This document shows positions 24,741 through 35,552 of a stretch of DNA of 64,000 nucleotides, piece after piece. Each line of letters opens with the position of its first letter. Within the stretch, counting starts at the first letter, position 1. Source of the DNA: Bombyx mori (taxonomy: Eukaryota > Arthropoda > Insecta > Lepidoptera > Bombycidae); contig NC_085117.1 of assembly GCF_030269925.1 (NCBI RefSeq), positions 13,764,731 through 13,828,730 of the forward strand, written 5' to 3'. The notes below the pieces were generated by a model, which was given only the letters and a program-made list of their open reading frames with translations, did no database searches and had not been told where the DNA came from. Made by a program: the position numbers and the translations under genes.

Positions 24741-25157
24741 TCTATGTAATAATACGTGAAGCAAAAACTTTGTATCCCTTTTTACGAAAATTGCGCGGAC
24801 GGAGGAGTATGAAATTCCACACTTATAGAGAATATTGAGAAGAAGTGCACAGTGCAAATATTTTTTTTAAATAATGCATAAAAGATACATTAAATCAATA
24901 AAGAATATATTACACACACTACATACCATGTATTTGACGCACACATGCATGCATACTATTTAAGTCAAATTTTTGTTCTTGACGTCTGTGGTCAAATTGA
25001 GAATAGATTAAATATTGTTTGTATTTATTAATATTTTTTTATAGTGTAGCCTTGGCGAAATTTGTGATTATAGAAGTATAAAAGACAATCATAATAGTGT
25101 ACAAACTTACAATTCCAGTTAATTATAGTCGAATTTCGACTACTGCGGGACCACTAG
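24741..25157 (+). mobile_element. Non-autonomous Helitron, hairpin family, copy 1
   Basis: Starts TCTATGTAATAATACG after an A and ends CACTAG before a T. Just upstream of the end is the palindrome GTCGAATTTCGAC followed by about 11 bases, as expected of a Helitron 3' terminus. Four other copies in the window share these ends and the whole interior. No Rep/helicase is present. Confidence 0.85.
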
Positions 25158-26249
25158 TTTTTTTTAAATAGACATGTAAAATCAATTTAAGTTTACAATA
25201 ATAATCTTATTCTAAACAAATTGTTCTTGATTGTTGAAATGCATCAATATTTAACATAATGTCATTATCTAGTGTTTTGTGAATAGGTAGATTAATTTAA
25301 ATTGATTGCGACTTCATGTAAATATATTTTATTATTCTAAAGAGTCTGTTAACGGTGTTCGTAGAAAATTGAAATTGCGTCATTGCATATATATCGCACA
25401 AGAGAACCCCTCAAAGATTTGAAGTAGAAGACTTTCATGAAATTATAATTTAATTTTTTCTGAGGATATTTCTTTTGGGGAACTCATTGTGAATGTATGA
25501 TGTTACTGCGCTCTACATTATGACGGAGATGAAAGCGAATGAATTTTAAATCCTTTTTTTTAATATTTTGTATTGTTTTGAATTCAAATAATTATTTTAA
25601 GAATACGAAAATACTTTTGGTGTATGTAAATATAAAACAAATAAGCTTATAAATCTTTCACCAATCCTTCATTTTTGAGTTGAGTTGAGTTGAGTAATAC
25701 ATGCTTTATAGAAGTTATTTTTTATTGCTCTAGATGAGTAGACAATAACAAACGATCTCAACCAGACGGAGCTAGCCTGGTATGTGACTGTCAGGACGTG
25801 AATAAAACAATAGGAGTGACTGTCGCCACCCGTTACATGCTCGAAATTAATCCGACACTTCAAAGAGCAACCTTGCTTCGCCCTGAAAATCGGTAGGACA
25901 GTCCAACTATTGATGCAGGATCAGAATATCTTACACGACAATAAAAATGCACATCAATAGGCGTGGTTGGCCAAATGATTTGGTTGAATATCTTAACGTC
26001 CACCTCTCGTATTGTTTGACGTAAGCATACACTAACTAGCCGTTCTCGCCCGCTTCGCTGGGCATTTAAAATTAACATTATTATTTAGTGTCACTATTAT
26101 TAGGGAGTCCAACACTCATATAAATATTAGCCTATCGATTAAGTACATGTATTTTCTACATGGAGATACCGAGTTTCAAGTCAATCGTATGTATGGTTCA
26201 GTAGTTATAACGGATCATGCGTAAAAACCACTGTAGATTTATACTCGTA
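25158..26249. other. No recognised gene
   Basis: Unassigned sequence with a small (TGAGT)n run at about 25677-25696. The words GCCCGCTTCGCTGGGCA near 26048 and ATACCGAGTTTCAAGTC near 26166 resemble degraded lepidopteran repeats, but I could not set boundaries. Open frames of 64 and 72 codons have no recognised domain. Confidence 0.4.
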
Positions 26250-26667
26250 CTAGAGGTCCCGCAGTAGTCGAAATTCGACTATAATTAATTCGAATTGTAA
26301 GTCTGTACACTATTATGATTGTATTTTATACTTCTATAATCACAAATTTTGCCAAGACTATACTATAAAAAATATTAACAGACAAACTATATTCTATTCT
26401 CAATTTGACAATAGACGTCAAGAACAAAAGTTTGACAATAAATAGTATGCATGCGTGTGTGCGTCAAATACATGGTGTGTAGTGTGTGTAATGTTTTGTT
26501 TATTGATTTAATATAATATATCCTTTATGCATTATTTTAAAAAAATATTAGTATTGTGCACTTCTTCTTTATATTCTCTATAAGTGTGGAAAATTTCATA
26601 ATCCTCCTTCCGCGCAATTTTCTTAAAAAGGGATACAAAATTTTTGCTTCACGTATTAATATACAGA
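26250..26667 (-). mobile_element. Non-autonomous Helitron, hairpin family, copy 2
   Basis: Minus-strand copy. CTAG lies at 26250-26253 next to an A on the plus strand, the palindrome TAGTCGAAATTCGACTA follows, and the other end is ACAGA next to a T. It has the same length class (418 bp) as copy 1. Confidence 0.85.
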
Positions 26668-26937
26668 TACTAGTACAGATTACCGCGTTTGTTATTATCA
26701 TTATTACGTTACAATTTAAGCTACTAAATATTTAGGATTCAGTGAAATTCCTGTATAATCTACTTTAGTAGCGGACGAGAGGGATTTCGGGTACCGAAGG
26801 TGAGCTTGTACATTTATTGAGAACATCCCTGAATGTGCGATGCTTACCACTATGAAAATTGTTGTGGGAATGCTAATTTTTTCATTTCGAACATTTTATT
26901 TACTATTCTAATCGGAAATACGAATGTTTAACGTATA

Positions 26938-27231
26938 TCTCTATATATAAAAATGAATTGCTGTTCGTTAGTCTCGCTAAAGCTCGAGAACGGCTGGACC
27001 GGTTTGGCTAATTTTGGTTTTGTATTATTATTATTTGTGGAAGTCCAGAGAAGGTTTAAAAGGTAGATCAAAATGAAAATACTCGGAATTAAATAAAAAT
27101 AACAATTTTGTTTTTTTTGACGTGTCCCCCGCCGGACGGATTTTTTTTGTTTGTTTAAGTTTATTTTATACAAAAGTTTGGGTCTTTTATTTATAGATTG
27201 AGGCACAACGAAGTCTGCCAGGTGCAGCTAG
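26938..27231 (+). mobile_element. Short non-autonomous Helitron, copy 2
   Basis: Starts TCTATATATAAAAATGAATT after an A and ends TGCAGCTAG before a T (CTAG at 27228-27231). It matches the 5318-5604 copy along its length, with small indels. The 92-codon minus-strand frame inside is not supported as a gene. Confidence 0.78.
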
Positions 27232-27837
27232 TTATAAATAAATAAAGTTTGAATTTAAATCGTGAGTTTTATATTTTAGATTTAAGAAGTTAGGTATGTG
27301 AAAAAAACTTACGGATGTTCAAGCGAAATTTCAAAAGCCTTAGATGATATTTGATAAGTCAAAAGTTTCAAATAATTATGAATCTAAAACGAGATATTAC
27401 GCTTTAAGAGAATTGAAACGGGGTCAACCTTTGTGTTACATTGTCTGTACAAGGGGTTATAATAATGTAAACTATTCGCACGATTTCTCATGTGATGATC
27501 GGACCCCGTGATGGGAACATGTTACAAGTTAAATTTGTCTCAATAGGTGCCTTTGAAGTTGGACGCATATGTTCGCGGGGAGCCAAAATACTGACCTTAA
27601 TTTTATTCAATTTGTAACTCTCTCGAACCCAAAACTTTTGTGATGCATGACTCGAACAGTAATTTGACTTTTATTGCTTTTACTTCCCTGGGTATTTCGT
27701 GAAAGGCTCCTTTCTGTGGGGAAATGGAAAAGGCACGAATAATTTTCTATAGATTGATCCGTAAGTAGATTTGGATCAGAAGTCACTATTCAATAAGATA
27801 TGTTATTGTTCGTTTGAAGATACTTTATTGAGTTTAT
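27232..27837. other. No recognised gene
   Basis: Unassigned AT-rich sequence between a Helitron and the SINE tail array. Confidence 0.5.
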
Positions 27838-28094
27838 TTTATTTTTTATTGCATAGATGGGTGGACGAGCTCACAGCCTACCTGGTGTTAAGTGGTTACT
27901 GGAGCCCATAGACATCTTTTTTTTTATTTATTTTTTATTCCTTAGATGGGTAGACGAGCTCACAGCCCACCTGGTGTTAAGTGGTTACTGGAGCCCATAG
28001 ACATCTTTTTTTTTATTTTTATTTTATTCCTTAGATGGGTAGACGAGCTCATAGCCCACCTGGTGTTAAGTGGTTACTGGAGCCCATAGACATC
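27838..28094 (-). repeat. Three tandem SINE tails
   Basis: The SINE terminal block (GATGGGT.GACGAGCTCA to AGCCCATAGACATC) occurs three times in a row, at 27838-27916, 27917-28005 and 28006-28094. Each is preceded on the left by a T-rich run and each of the first two ends exactly at GACATC. Only the third continues into the SINE interior. Slippage or template switching during insertion, or nested insertion, could produce this. Confidence 0.88.
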
Positions 28095-28216
28095 TACAAC
28101 GTAAATGCGTCACCCACCTTGAGATATAAGTTCTAAGGTCTCAATATAGTTCACGGCAGAAAAGGGCAGGGTCGTGGTACCTACCCGCGTGGACTCACAA
28201 GAGGTCCTACCACCAG
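28095..28216 (-). repeat. SINE interior, left part
   Basis: Continues the third tail: CACCCACCTTGAGATATAAG, TGGTACCTACCCGCG and GGTCCTACCACCAGT. A central stretch is deleted relative to the full copy. It stops at CCACCAGT, where the GC-rich insert starts. Confidence 0.85.
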
Positions 28217-28534
28217 TTTCGTGGAACTGCTGTCATGCAGCGCGCTAGAGTGCAGGCAGCACGCCGCGCCATCTTACTTCCTCAGGTGGCCCCATGGCCT
28301 TCACCGGGAGGAGGTTGCCTCTTACAGGGGTCGGAGCCGGGGAGAAATCCTTCTCCGTCCCCCGGCTCGGCGGCGACGGTTAGGCGAGGAGAGAAAAGGG
28401 GTCTCCCTCTCTCGTTCCGCAGCCTCCTTCTGCGAGATGGTGTACTCGTAGAAGTCGAGCATCGCGTAGCCACGACGGTCGGCAGTGACAAGTCTGGTCC
28501 TACTTGCGAGAGGGGGACACGGCGTTGTTCCAAT
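28217..28534. other. GC-rich insert within the SINE block
   Basis: About 318 bp, far richer in G+C than the surroundings. SINE words are repeated on both sides (GGTCCTACCACCAGT at 28202-28216 and again near 28575). Its minus strand reads AMLDFYEYTISQKEAAERE and then R-rich residues, open for 83 codons in one frame; its plus strand is open in two frames. It resembles the coding-like piece at 19135-19215. The identity is unknown. Confidence 0.55.
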
Positions 28535-28786
28535 GGTGGTACCTACCTATGTGGACTCATAAGAGGTCCTACCACCAGTTACTACACAAATTATAATTTT
28601 GCGGGTTTAATTTTTGTTGTGTACACGATGTTATTAGTTCGCGCCGTGGAAGTCAATCGTGAGCATTTGTTAAGTATGTATTTTATTAGAAAAATTGGTG
28701 TCCGCCTGCGGTATTCGAACACCGGTGCATCGCTCGATACAAATGCACCGGACGTCTTATTTCTGTAAGTCACGACGACTTCAAAA
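28535..28786 (-). repeat. SINE interior and tRNA-like head
   Basis: Restarts with GGTGGTACCTACC and continues through AATTTTGCGGGTTTAA, CGTGGAAGTCAATCGTGAG, the B-box complement and TAAGTCACGACGACTT. This is the 5' half of the SINE, separated from the tail half by the GC-rich insert. Confidence 0.85.
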
Positions 28787-30785
28787 AATGAAAATTGAGT
28801 AATGAAAATTTACTTTGATACAGAGTGTAATAAGACAAGTTTTGTTGGCAAGTTTACATACATTTTCGTACATGTATAGAATTTTACCAGACACTGTTTT
28901 ACTGTTCCTAAAATATACGTAGCAAGTATTTATTTATGTTCAGTCTGTGGTTGTAGTAGCTGTGTTTAAGTTTGATACCTTCTTGGGTTTTTTACTAAGA
29001 CAGACGGTAAAAAACGAATCACCGTAAAGATTTAGTTGGAAGTGCTATTTGTGTTGTGTTATTATTTATTTCAATCTCGGTCATATTAGAGCGCAAAAAT
29101 GTATTACCTTTTTTTTGTGGAACTACTGGGGTACTACTAGGTACTACTACTGGGTATTGCTGGGCACTGTTTGGTGTTATGGCAATGGGACGATCTTCTT
29201 CAACGTTCCACAGTTTTACTGAAGAAATGTTGAAGCAGCATTCTTTGACATGGCTCTCTTTTTACTGGTCGCACCGCGCATTGTCAGCGCTAGCTTTAGA
29301 TATAGTTCTCCACGGTAAGCAATAGCCTTGCATTGATATATTCACGCGTAATAATGATCGTGCATCATCGGGTGGACTGTATGCACGTAGTAGTGCACTG
29401 TACTGCTATAAAAATGTAATCTGATTCCTATCGTAATTGGGGCAGCCATTTTGAATGTTAGTGGTCAAATGTTAGGACAAATATATTAAAGACTTTTTTT
29501 CTGTATTACAGAGATATCTAGTACGAATGTAGGCATTAAATTCTGTCTAACAATTGTCAACTATCCTGACCAATTAACATCTTTTCTCAGACTCATTAGT
29601 TGTTATGGTGTATGAATTTGAGTAGAAAACAATGATATGCATCGATAAAATGTCTTCCACAAATCGACAAGTCTTTTCTGGTTCAACTCTCGAACATATT
29701 TCTTCCATACAAATCAGAATTGCTTCCGAACTGTGCCATTCGAAATGGCGTTTTATCGCGCCGCCTGTCGCACGTTGTAGCTGTAAGGCCGCTCTTGGCT
29801 ACGGACCAACACAGCCTGTCGTTTCTTCGGCAACCTCTGTAATTTTTCAAAACAGCGTGGCATCGATCCAAAACGAATAACACTTTAGGAGGCCTACATT
29901 TGTTGACTTATTGGTGGTAGAGTGTATGGATATGTACCGTTAACCTTCTTATTCTATTTTTGAGAAAAAAAAGTCTTTTTGCTGTTTCTCCGGATTTCTG
30001 TCGACGCGTTGGAGCTAGTAGACGGCGTATATCGGAGTTAAATTATAACTCTGGTCGCTCAATAATCTATAACTGAACCTCGGACGAGACAGAGTTCAGT
30101 CTAGGCAGATAGTGAAACGGCAACGCGTTTTATCTGAAAATCACCTAGACGTCAAACTGTATCTTAGGTTAGGGTACCATACTGGATTAGAAGCATTGTG
30201 ATTTAGGTAGGGCGATCATCCGATGCATAAAAAAAGCAAATGTATGTAAAGAAAAACCTTCATAGTCTAAAACTCTTTAGTTTTATAAAAATAATTTTTC
30301 TTATATGTCATTCAGTGAAGTTTGACATTCAGTAAAAAGAAAGTTCAGTTTGTTAAAAATAATAATTTTATTAAATTAAGGGCTTTAAATGTTGTTTTCT
30401 CATTATATGTAATATTTATCATTATATGTAATTAAATGAACTGAAAATCATTTGGTAAAATACGCATTTGCAAATGTCTTCTTCAGTTTTTTTTATTAAT
30501 TAATGCTTATACATTTTTGTATGTTTCATTGACGTTCCAAAGAAAAGAAATTCAATTGCGAAAACTGCTTAAAGCGATGTTCACCAATGTGAATATAAAC
30601 TGTCTCTCGCAGACACAGCGCTACACTAGAACAGTAAGGGATTGCGTCTTTGTACTGTCCTATAAATAATAACGGCGATTTTAGCTGCATTTGATCCAGT
30701 TATAGTATTAAAATGTGCAGTTATTTTCAATCTTCCAGTCGTTTAGGATGAATAGACTTATAAAAGTTGAGGTTAAAATATTCGA
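28787..30785. other. 2.0 kb without a recognised gene
   Basis: Unassigned. Open frames of 89 codons (29056-29325) and 82 codons (29632-29880), plus one of 66 codons on the minus strand, show no domain I recognise. The 29056 frame has a weak repeat of ACTACTGGGT-like units. No splice-linked gene structure was found. Confidence 0.4.
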
Positions 30786-30870
30786 AGTCGTCCTGGCCTA
30801 AAGGATAATATGTCCGATGCATTCGTGTTGAGCAATGCAACGGTGCTCAGAATTCCACAAGCAGTTGTAG
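30786..30870 (+). repeat. SINE head fragment
   Basis: GTCGTCCTGGCCTAAAGGAT with a degraded B box (GTGCTCAGAATTCC) is the tRNA-like head of the SINE, truncated after about 80 bp. Confidence 0.65.
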
Positions 30871-31178
30871 GTACGTACGAGCCTATTGAAAAACCTAAGT
30901 AGATGACCAACCTAAGTAGACCTAAGAAACCATGTTTTCAAGTATGTTGAAAGTACAAAGTATTTCAGCTCAGCTAGCCGCAGTTTCCGCTCATGCTGAA
31001 TGTTTAACGTTTGAGTTCTAAGTATAAATTTAAAGTTTGCCGGAGCTCAAGTGAATTTAATTTCTCTAGTGATTGCTCAGCCGGGAAATGTTATTGAAAT
31101 AAGATGTGAAATTGCAGACTTCGGTCAACAGTTGTAAGCACCGAATTTGTTGAATTATTCAATTGGCTTAGATTTTTT

Positions 31179-31553
31179 GGAACGAAGTTCCTTATGGGAC
31201 GATGCGGAGGGGTACCCTAATCGGGAAAAAACGTCCATAGCGTAAGCTGTTTATTAGTAATGCACACCGTGTACGACTTAACTTTGTAATAACGTATTTT
31301 AAAAAATAACATATTTTTTTATCATTTATTGACCACGACCTCAGAGCTTTCGTTTGCACAATACACTAACTAACTCTTATGCAAACAACCGTGTATGAAG
31401 TGTACCACAATAAGTTCGCACGTTACCGAATGACCGTGGGTTGTTGCGAAACCTCCAGTTTTTTTTTTCTTTATACCTCGAATAGAACTTAAAATTAATA
31501 TTTTTATAATAAGGAACTTCGTTTCTATCCGGTGTTCCACGACACCACACATC
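31179..31553 (+). mobile_element. Family X inverted-repeat element, copy 2
   Basis: Starts GGAACGAAGTTCCTTATGGG after a T run. The inverted end is AAGGAACTTCGTTTC, followed by GGTGTTCCACGACACC, a near-perfect hairpin, and ACACATC. The interior aligns with copies 1, 3 and 5. Confidence 0.78.
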
Positions 31554-33659
31554 TTTATTCTTTTGTTCGATTAAGAGGTTTTTAGAGGACGTCGGATCTA
31601 CGTTTTTAAAAAATACAGAACCTGCTATAGATATACCATGTTGGTATTTTTTAAATCAATTGACAAAGTAGTTTTGTTCCTAAGGATGGCTGCAGGTGTT
31701 TGTGGTAGGTAGATCAAAAGCAATCCAAAATTGAAATGTTTAATTTGAAAAGATCATATCATGGGCATCCGTCCCTATGACCATAGATAATACAAATAAT
31801 ATTTAAGACCTGTGACGGTCAAAATTTGTCATTTACCAATACTTGCTTACTTCCCCTTCCTCGTTCATAGAGCTCTATAATATCTAATTATTTCACGAAT
31901 GCTTCCAAAAATGTCTAAAAAGTTTTTTCTCGGTCGGCAAAGGTAAACACACACATAAGAAAGTACTCACTCATGCTAATATAATACAGTAAAACGCACA
32001 TATACATACCTACGTATATGTATGTATACATGTGTATAGTTATATAGGTATATACTCGTTCAAATCAGAGCCACACCGAATGAGCGCATAAAGGCCAAAA
32101 ATTACTGAGTACCTATTAACCTTGAACGCAGCGGTTTGTAACTTTTGTAATTAATTGAATTTTAGTTATTCGTAGAAAACCCTTTGGCCACCAAATAAAT
32201 TGTCACGGTTTTTGATGTGAAACATCTATAGCCGCACGTAAAACCAATTTCTGGCGTGGCGACGCATGCCGTGGCGACGCGTCGCCATTCGCAATCGACT
32301 GTGCGATTCTCTCCCACTCGTGTATACAGTGCTGTTTACTACAGTACACATAACCTGTGTTTTGCTTGAAAACAAATGATTTTTTCGTAATATTTTATTT
32401 TATCCATTATGACATATTTCGTTCCTATCACAATCTGTTCTTTTCTGCATATTACTTTTACAAAATAATGTCGATGTTTCACATCTGCCAGGCGTCCCGT
32501 GACGGCTCACATTTTTTAAGTTTTACAGCAAGCAGCAAAGTAGTTAAGTAATGTATTTTAAGGTTGTGTTAATCTCTGCTGCATTCCTGTTTTAAGTATA
32601 TACAATTAAATTTGAACTATTTCAAGTAGACACTAAGTTCGAAGCTCGTCTCACTTATAAGTTACGTGTGCTAAACAAGTTCGCTAGTGTGTAAGAATAA
32701 GATGGAAACTTTCGTCTTCACACAGACACGAATTCAGAAAGCACATTATAAACCTATAAATACAGTATGTAGAATTCTGGAAGCCTCTCCGTGACTGTGG
32801 TAAGAATCTGCTTAGTATAATAGTATTTATAATGTAAAGCTTAGACAATTTGTTTTCGACTTTGTAATAGTCTGAAACAAAAGGTATAAATGAATAAATA
32901 TATAAACAACGATTATTTGTACTTTATAACAATTTTGAACCGTCTCGTACATCAATTAGGTTCATATTATTACTTTTGTTTATCTAATAAATAAAGCCTT
33001 ATGAACAGGTTACGAAAATATTTAACTAGTGCTAATTCACTCAATAAAAACGAGAAAACCGAATTCATACCTGTATTCTGATACTATTAGGCTCTCCGAA
33101 ACTTTCCCTCGAAGCTGTATTCTGCTAAGAAAACTTGTGTAATCTAAGATTTATATGATTGCCGTGGTATACAATTTTACAATTTCTTCTACTAATATAA
33201 CTATACCCTATTGATTTTATTTTCTAATACAATATCTTGTTCACATTGTATAAAGTTGCTAAAGAGTTAAAGAACTTTTGCGTTTTGTTACAATTTGTTT
33301 TCTATTTTCTTTTTGTATTGTTGTCATTTCCATCAACATTGTGAGAAGTCGTCTATTCGAGATAGTTAATCCACCACAACGTTTTTTATTCATGTGTAAA
33401 TAGAGGTGTGATCATAAATGATTATTAGTGGTATCTTGTTACCAAATTTTGTACATGGCTTTTTCTGTTATGGCATACGTTATATGTTTGTACATGTATG
33501 TTACTGTATGTTGTCACATGTATATATATGTTTATGTTATTTATGTGTGTAATTGTGTATGTATATAGTCTGATATATTATGTATAAGTGTTTTTTATTT
33601 TTATTATTGTTATTGTGTATTGTATCAATGAGTAAATTGATTAGATTGTACTTTTCTAC
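31554..33659. other. 2.1 kb without a recognised gene
   Basis: Unassigned. A short direct repeat of CGTGGCGACGC occurs twice near 32255-32285. A 64-codon frame at 32357-32551 is unsupported. Confidence 0.45.
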
Positions 33660-33805
33660 CCACTCATGTGAAGCTTTCCTTCCTTAAGAACGGTTAGCTG
33701 GTAGATAACTGAATTGTTGAGTTAAGCTCGCCATTTTATAACTTTTCGCAATTACTGTATTATATTAACTGTGTGTACAATGAAAAATAAAGAAGAAGAA
33801 GAAGT
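33660..33805 (+). repeat. LINE 3' end with GAA tail
   Basis: The words GGTTAGCTGGTAGATAAC, TAAGCTCGCCATTTTATAAC and AATAAAGAAGAAGAAGAAG are typical of CR1/Jockey-type LINE 3' ends in Lepidoptera and end in a short trinucleotide tail. The coding part is absent. The clade is from memory. Confidence 0.5.
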
Positions 33806-34272
33806 ATACATTTGTGTAGGCAAGTTTTTTTTCTTTATTTATTAATAGTCTATTCCCTTCTAACAAGAGCGCTAACGTATTCGCTAACAATAAACCTTGT
33901 AAATAAACCCTTTTTGGAACAAGCGCCATATTTAATACTACTAAATTAATTATGATAACTCTTGTAATAAATTTGAAAAATCCAAAGACACAAACATTAG
34001 CAAACCGTGAATTTAAGTATAAATTATATAATATAAAAAAATCAAATCCAACAAAATAAAATGAACATATTATCAGTATTAAAAAAATCAATTAAGTATA
34101 CATATATTATTAAGGGTAACTCAAATAACAGCTAGTCAGATTTTGCTAAAATTAAATGGAACGAACACATCAGTAGCACCTACTTTAAAAAAAAAAAAAG
34201 AATCCTAAGAATCGGCTCACCTAGAAACTCATAAATTATGAGGTAACGCCATAACGCACATGAAAATATAGT
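33806..34272. other. No recognised gene
   Basis: AT-rich. A 108-codon frame on the minus strand (33765-34091) is hydrophobic and A/T driven, and partly overlaps the LINE tail, so it is not called a gene. Confidence 0.45.
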
Positions 34273-34286
34273 CGAATTGATAACCT

Positions 34287-34787
34287 TTTTTTTTTTTTTC
34301 AGGATGAAATCGCCGGACTTCCGCCCTTCACTGGGGATGGAGGGCGGGGCATGTCGGAGTCGAACCGACTAAAACCTCCTGTCTCTCAACAACCAACGTC
34401 CAAACCTCGCATGAGACACAACTCATGAAAAGGCAAAGTGAAGCGTTTAGTGCGGAGCACATCTCTCCTATCACCCTCCCCCTCGGGACGCCGGACTGGC
34501 GGTCGTCGGCGCCACGACCACCAGCCCTCTCGGGCAGGCTATCCGAAGCCCACCTAGATGGCGCCGGTTAGAATGGTCTATCCTACGGAATACCCGGCTG
34601 GGTCAGAACCAGCGTGGGTTGAGGATAGCCGGTCTTCCATCACCCGGATGCTCATGCATAAAACGCGTGCAGAGCAGCTTGTACGTCGTCTTCTTAGGTC
34701 CCCTTCGCCGGTCCCCAGGCCGACATGTGAGGGAGACCCGAAACACTTAGAGGGCCAGGGCTTGGGCGAGATCCGCTTCCCTGGCCC
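34287..34787 (-). mobile_element. 5'-truncated LINE, probably R1 clade
   Basis: A T run at 34286-34299 marks the A tail of a minus-strand element. The GC-rich body continues to 34787. Both sides carry CGAATTGATAACC (34273-34285 and 34788-34800), optionally with one more T, giving a 13-14 bp target duplication. GC-rich 3' sequence without a reverse-transcriptase motif fits a truncated R1-type LINE, but no diagnostic protein domain is present. The two 69-81 codon frames here are chance frames in GC-rich sequence. Confidence 0.8.
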
Positions 34788-34801
34788 CGAATTGATAACC
34801 T

Positions 34802-35552
34802 AGAGGAACTTTCTAAAAAGAACAAGCCGATGCTAATTAACAACAAACGATTTCTGAGAATTTTCGTTCGAATTCGTTTTGTTTGAATAATTAATACTTT
34901 CACTTGTAATCATATATCTTTCTATAGTCAAGTGTTCTGGTTTCGGTTCGAAAGCTACCTATTATCCCTATGCAACTGAAACTTAGCTTATTCCACCAAG
35001 AATAATAATAATACAAAGGTAATCTACAAATGTGAGTAATAAATTTCGCGTCTGATCAATTTAATTCTGACGCGGGGTTATACAGATTCAACATCTTTAA
35101 ATCCAGTTTATATTCACGCGTCTACCTCATCTGACTTTTACATCAAAATCCTCTTTTGGTTCACGTCAACACATCCGCACGTAGCTTGGTTTGACGCCTT
35201 TTGTGAACATTATTGACACACGACTTAAAATAACTGGAGGCTTTTATCTCTCTCTACGAGATTATTTATTTAAGTCGTTTGATAAATAAAGGCTTCAATA
35301 GATAAGTACTTTTAGTACGTATTTTATATTGGGTTCTTAAAAGCACTGAAAGTTTGATGCTATTTGTTTCAAATGAATATTATCTATTCTTTACAATAAT
35401 TTGGATAGTTTTCACGACTAGTCTTTGGATTTTTGGGCATCTAAATGCCACGTATGCGTCTTCACTTCGTCACTTTCAATTTTTAACTTATTACAAAAAC
35501 AAATTAGTTATTAACCGGAAAATAGATAGCAATGCGCCGTAGTATTTAGGTA
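34802..35552. other. No recognised gene
   Basis: Unassigned AT-rich sequence up to the mariner. A 62-codon frame (35354-35542) has no recognised motif. Confidence 0.5.

Noticed and set aside
33765..34091. 108-codon hydrophobic frame as a membrane protein
   Set aside because: Built from AT-rich codons and partly overlapping a LINE tail; no conserved motif.
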